The notes under the pieces: generated by a model
Databases searched by the model: none
Told to the model about the DNA's origin: nothing
Seen by the model: the letters and a program-made list of their open reading frames with translations, nothing else
Program-made: the position numbers and the translations under genes
Part shown: positions 6,171 through 6,888 of the stretch, in pieces
Layout: each line of letters opens with the position of its first letter
Numbering within the stretch: position 1 is the first letter of the stretch
DNA from: Deltaproteobacteria bacterium
GTDB lineage: Bacteria > Desulfobacterota > Syntrophia > Syntrophales > JAAYKM01
Reading direction: 5' to 3'
Length of the DNA stretch: 6,888 nucleotides
Assembly: GCA_019136935.1 (NCBI GenBank)
Contig: JAGVTI010000009.1
Span: 1 to 6,888 of the forward strand

Positions 6171-6215
6171 CGTTCCGAGTTCTTCGCTTCGCGCAAGGAT
6201 CAACTACGCGAAGAA
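6171..6215. repeat. Dispersed repeat fragment with inverted arms, copy 3
   Basis: Positions 6171-6203 align with 6413-6448 at roughly four of five bases, allowing a small gap, with the shared core CGAGTTC-TCGCT-CGC-CAAGG. The fragment also contains an 8-base inverted repeat, TTCTTCGC (6180-6187) against GCGAAGAA (6208-6215). There is no coding signal. It looks like a decayed copy of a dispersed element of unknown mobility. Confidence 0.5.
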
Positions 6216-6240
6216 TCGAATCATAACGGTCTGTTAAAAG

Positions 6241-6284
6241 GAAGAGATTCTTCGGCTGACGCCTCAGAATGACATTGCGACACA
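6241..6284 (-). repeat. Dispersed repeat fragment, copy 2
   Basis: This shares the 18-base core with the copy in front of maf and has the same orientation. On the minus strand the core is followed by GCGTCAGCCGAAGAATC, a typical form of this repeat type as far as I remember. It lies in the gene-free stretch and has no coding content. Confidence 0.6.
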
Positions 6285-6312
6285 GCCTCTCGATCCGGCA
6301 TCCAGTCAAATT

Positions 6313-6346
6313 CATTCCGGATTCCGTCTTTCGAGGAATGACGGAA
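6313..6346. repeat. Nested inverted repeats
   Basis: CATTCC (6313-6318) pairs with GGAATG (6335-6340), and TTCCGTC (6322-6328) pairs with GACGGAA (6340-6346). The two stems overlap and cannot form together. This resembles REP-like, palindromic non-coding repeats rather than a terminator, as no T-run follows. Confidence 0.45.
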
Positions 6347-6392
6347 ATGGATCGATTCAATGGCCGAAGTATCACGTGAATGAAACCGCAGA

Positions 6393-6408
6393 AAGCCGAA
6401 GACGGCTT
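6393..6408. repeat. Perfect short hairpin
   Basis: AAGCCG (6393-6398), loop AAGA, CGGCTT (6403-6408): a 6-bp stem just before repeat copy 4. It is probably a part of the same repeat cluster. Confidence 0.4.
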
Positions 6409-6412
6409 GACT

Positions 6413-6448
6413 CGTCATCCCGAGTTCATCGCTGCGCCCAAGGCGCAA
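6413..6448. repeat. Dispersed repeat fragment, copy 4
   Basis: This is related to 6171-6203 in the same orientation (see that entry). Its end, GCGCCCAAGGCGC at about 6434-6446, adds a small internal palindrome. No coding signal is present. Confidence 0.5.
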
Positions 6449-6537
6449 ATACAAATAAGCTTGCAATAACAGGGAGATTTTTCATCGCACCGTCTCCCCG
6501 GAATGATAAAAGCGGATTCGTTACGAGGCAGTGAACG

Positions 6538-6588
6538 CCGGCGGTTTGCATATGCGGCTCCGTGTCGCCGGGACGGGCGATACCCGGC
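6538..6588 (+). promoter_or_regulatory. Two competing hairpins in the Yip1 leader
   Basis: CCGGCG (6538-6543) can pair with CGCCGG (6566-6571), enclosing the palindrome GCATATGC (6548-6555). Alternatively GCCGGG (6567-6572) can pair with CCCGGC (6583-6588). The two stems share 6567-6571 and so exclude each other. This is 41 bases before the Yip1 start codon. It does not match a riboswitch class that I recognise, and a regulatory role is only an inference. Confidence 0.3.
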
Positions 6589-6628
6589 CGTTCAAATCAT
6601 TTCCAAACAATTCGAGAAGGAGGCAGAC

Positions 6629-6888
6629 ATGAACCTGGTTGAAAGAGTAAAGAACATCCTGTTGTCACCGGTTGCGGAATGGGGAACGATCAAGGGCGAA
6701 ACGCACACGACGGCCGATCTTTTTACCCGGTACGCCATGATCCTGGCCGCGATTCCCGCCCTCGCCGGCTTGATCGGCTTCGGGCTCATCGGCGTTTCCA
6801 CCGGCACCGGTCCTTTCCGTCTACCCTTCGGATACGGACTGATCCATTGTATCCTGACTTATGTATTCAGCCTCGTGAGTGTCTACCT
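6629..6888 (+). CDS. Yip1-family integral membrane protein, N-terminal part (runs off right edge)
   Basis: The frame gives 86 complete codons to the window edge, beginning MNLVERVKNILLSPVAEWGT and continuing IKGE. This amphipathic opening, with the LLSPxxEWxxI motif, is typical of bacterial Yip1-domain proteins (PF04893 type). Two hydrophobic segments follow: about residues 36-56 (AMILAAIPALAGLIGFGLIG) and about 70-87 (GLIHCILTYVFSLVSVYL, last codon incomplete). Family members usually have around five membrane helices and about 170-210 residues, so under half is present. The function in bacteria is not established. The start is well supported by AAGGAGG (6617-6623), five bases before the ATG. 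The leader contains possible competing hairpins. Confidence 0.85.
   Translation, partial: MNLVERVKNILLSPVAEWGTIKGETHTTADLFTRYAMILAAIPALAGLIGFGLIGVSTGTGPFRLPFGYGLIHCILTYVFSLVSVY

Larger units (their letters stand above)
5972..6628. other. Gene-free stretch rich in decayed repeats
   Basis: About 650 bases between the HMA gene and the Yip1 gene. Open frames in it are short, lack ribosome binding sites, and translate to repeat-type peptides, so I call none. It contains the repeat fragments and hairpins listed separately, then the Yip1 leader. I found no tRNA, transposase remnant or CRISPR array. Confidence 0.6.

Noticed and set aside
6221..6466. Minus-strand 81-codon open frame
   Set aside because: Its peptide (CHSEASAEESLPF and similar) is the known type of spurious translation of dispersed non-coding repeats.
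6480..6515. Sigma-70 promoter for the Yip1 gene (TTCATC, 17 bases, TGATAA)
   Set aside because: The -35 matches only about three of six bases and the -10 is imperfect, so it was not listed as a feature.
5972..6628. CRISPR array, tRNA or rRNA in the gene-free stretch
   Set aside because: There are no regularly spaced direct repeats, no cloverleaf with TTC-arm motif, and no rRNA-like conserved blocks.

Overview
The window looks like a chromosomal piece of an anaerobic, aromatic-degrading bacterium, most likely a member of the Desulfobacterota (old Deltaproteobacteria, Syntrophus-like). This is inferred from a three-subunit molybdenum reductase of the 4-hydroxybenzoyl-CoA reductase type, a Yip1-family protein, decayed dispersed repeats of a kind I associate with such genomes, and a probable selenoprotein. 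No rRNA or other marker is present to fix the taxonomy.

Layout. Positions 1-5336 are read from the minus strand, so transcription runs right to left. A consensus sigma-70 promoter (TTGACA, 17-base spacer, TATAAA, 5463-5491) faces a tightly packed gene row: maf (nucleotide pyrophosphatase), yggS (PLP homeostasis), and three subunits in the order [2Fe-2S] (hcrC), molybdopterin (hcrA), FAD plus [4Fe-4S] (hcrB). Genes overlap by 17, 8 and 4 bases, or are separated by 11 bases. After a 152-base gap the start of a nitroreductase-family gene runs off the left edge. The hcr subunits should form one cytoplasmic enzyme that reductively removes the para-hydroxyl of 4-hydroxybenzoyl-CoA to give benzoyl-CoA. 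The four cysteines of the FAD subunit have exactly the spacing I recall for the [4Fe-4S] ligands of the Thauera enzyme.

Positions 5666-5971, plus strand, hold the most interesting item: a small secreted MerP/HMA-like protein of 101 residues whose frame is interrupted by one TGA (5786-5788). That TGA lies exactly where the second cysteine of the metal-binding CxxC motif should be (C-D-S-TGA). A perfect 6-bp hairpin with a G-containing loop lies 18 bases after the TGA, as expected for a bacterial SECIS element. I read it as a CxxU selenoprotein rather than a pseudogene. Standard gene callers would miss it.

Positions 5972-6628 contain no gene. They hold short hairpins and several related, decayed dispersed-repeat fragments, one of which also lies between the maf promoter and the maf start. 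The right edge, from 6629, is the start of a Yip1-family membrane protein preceded by a strong ribosome binding site and a leader that could form two competing hairpins.
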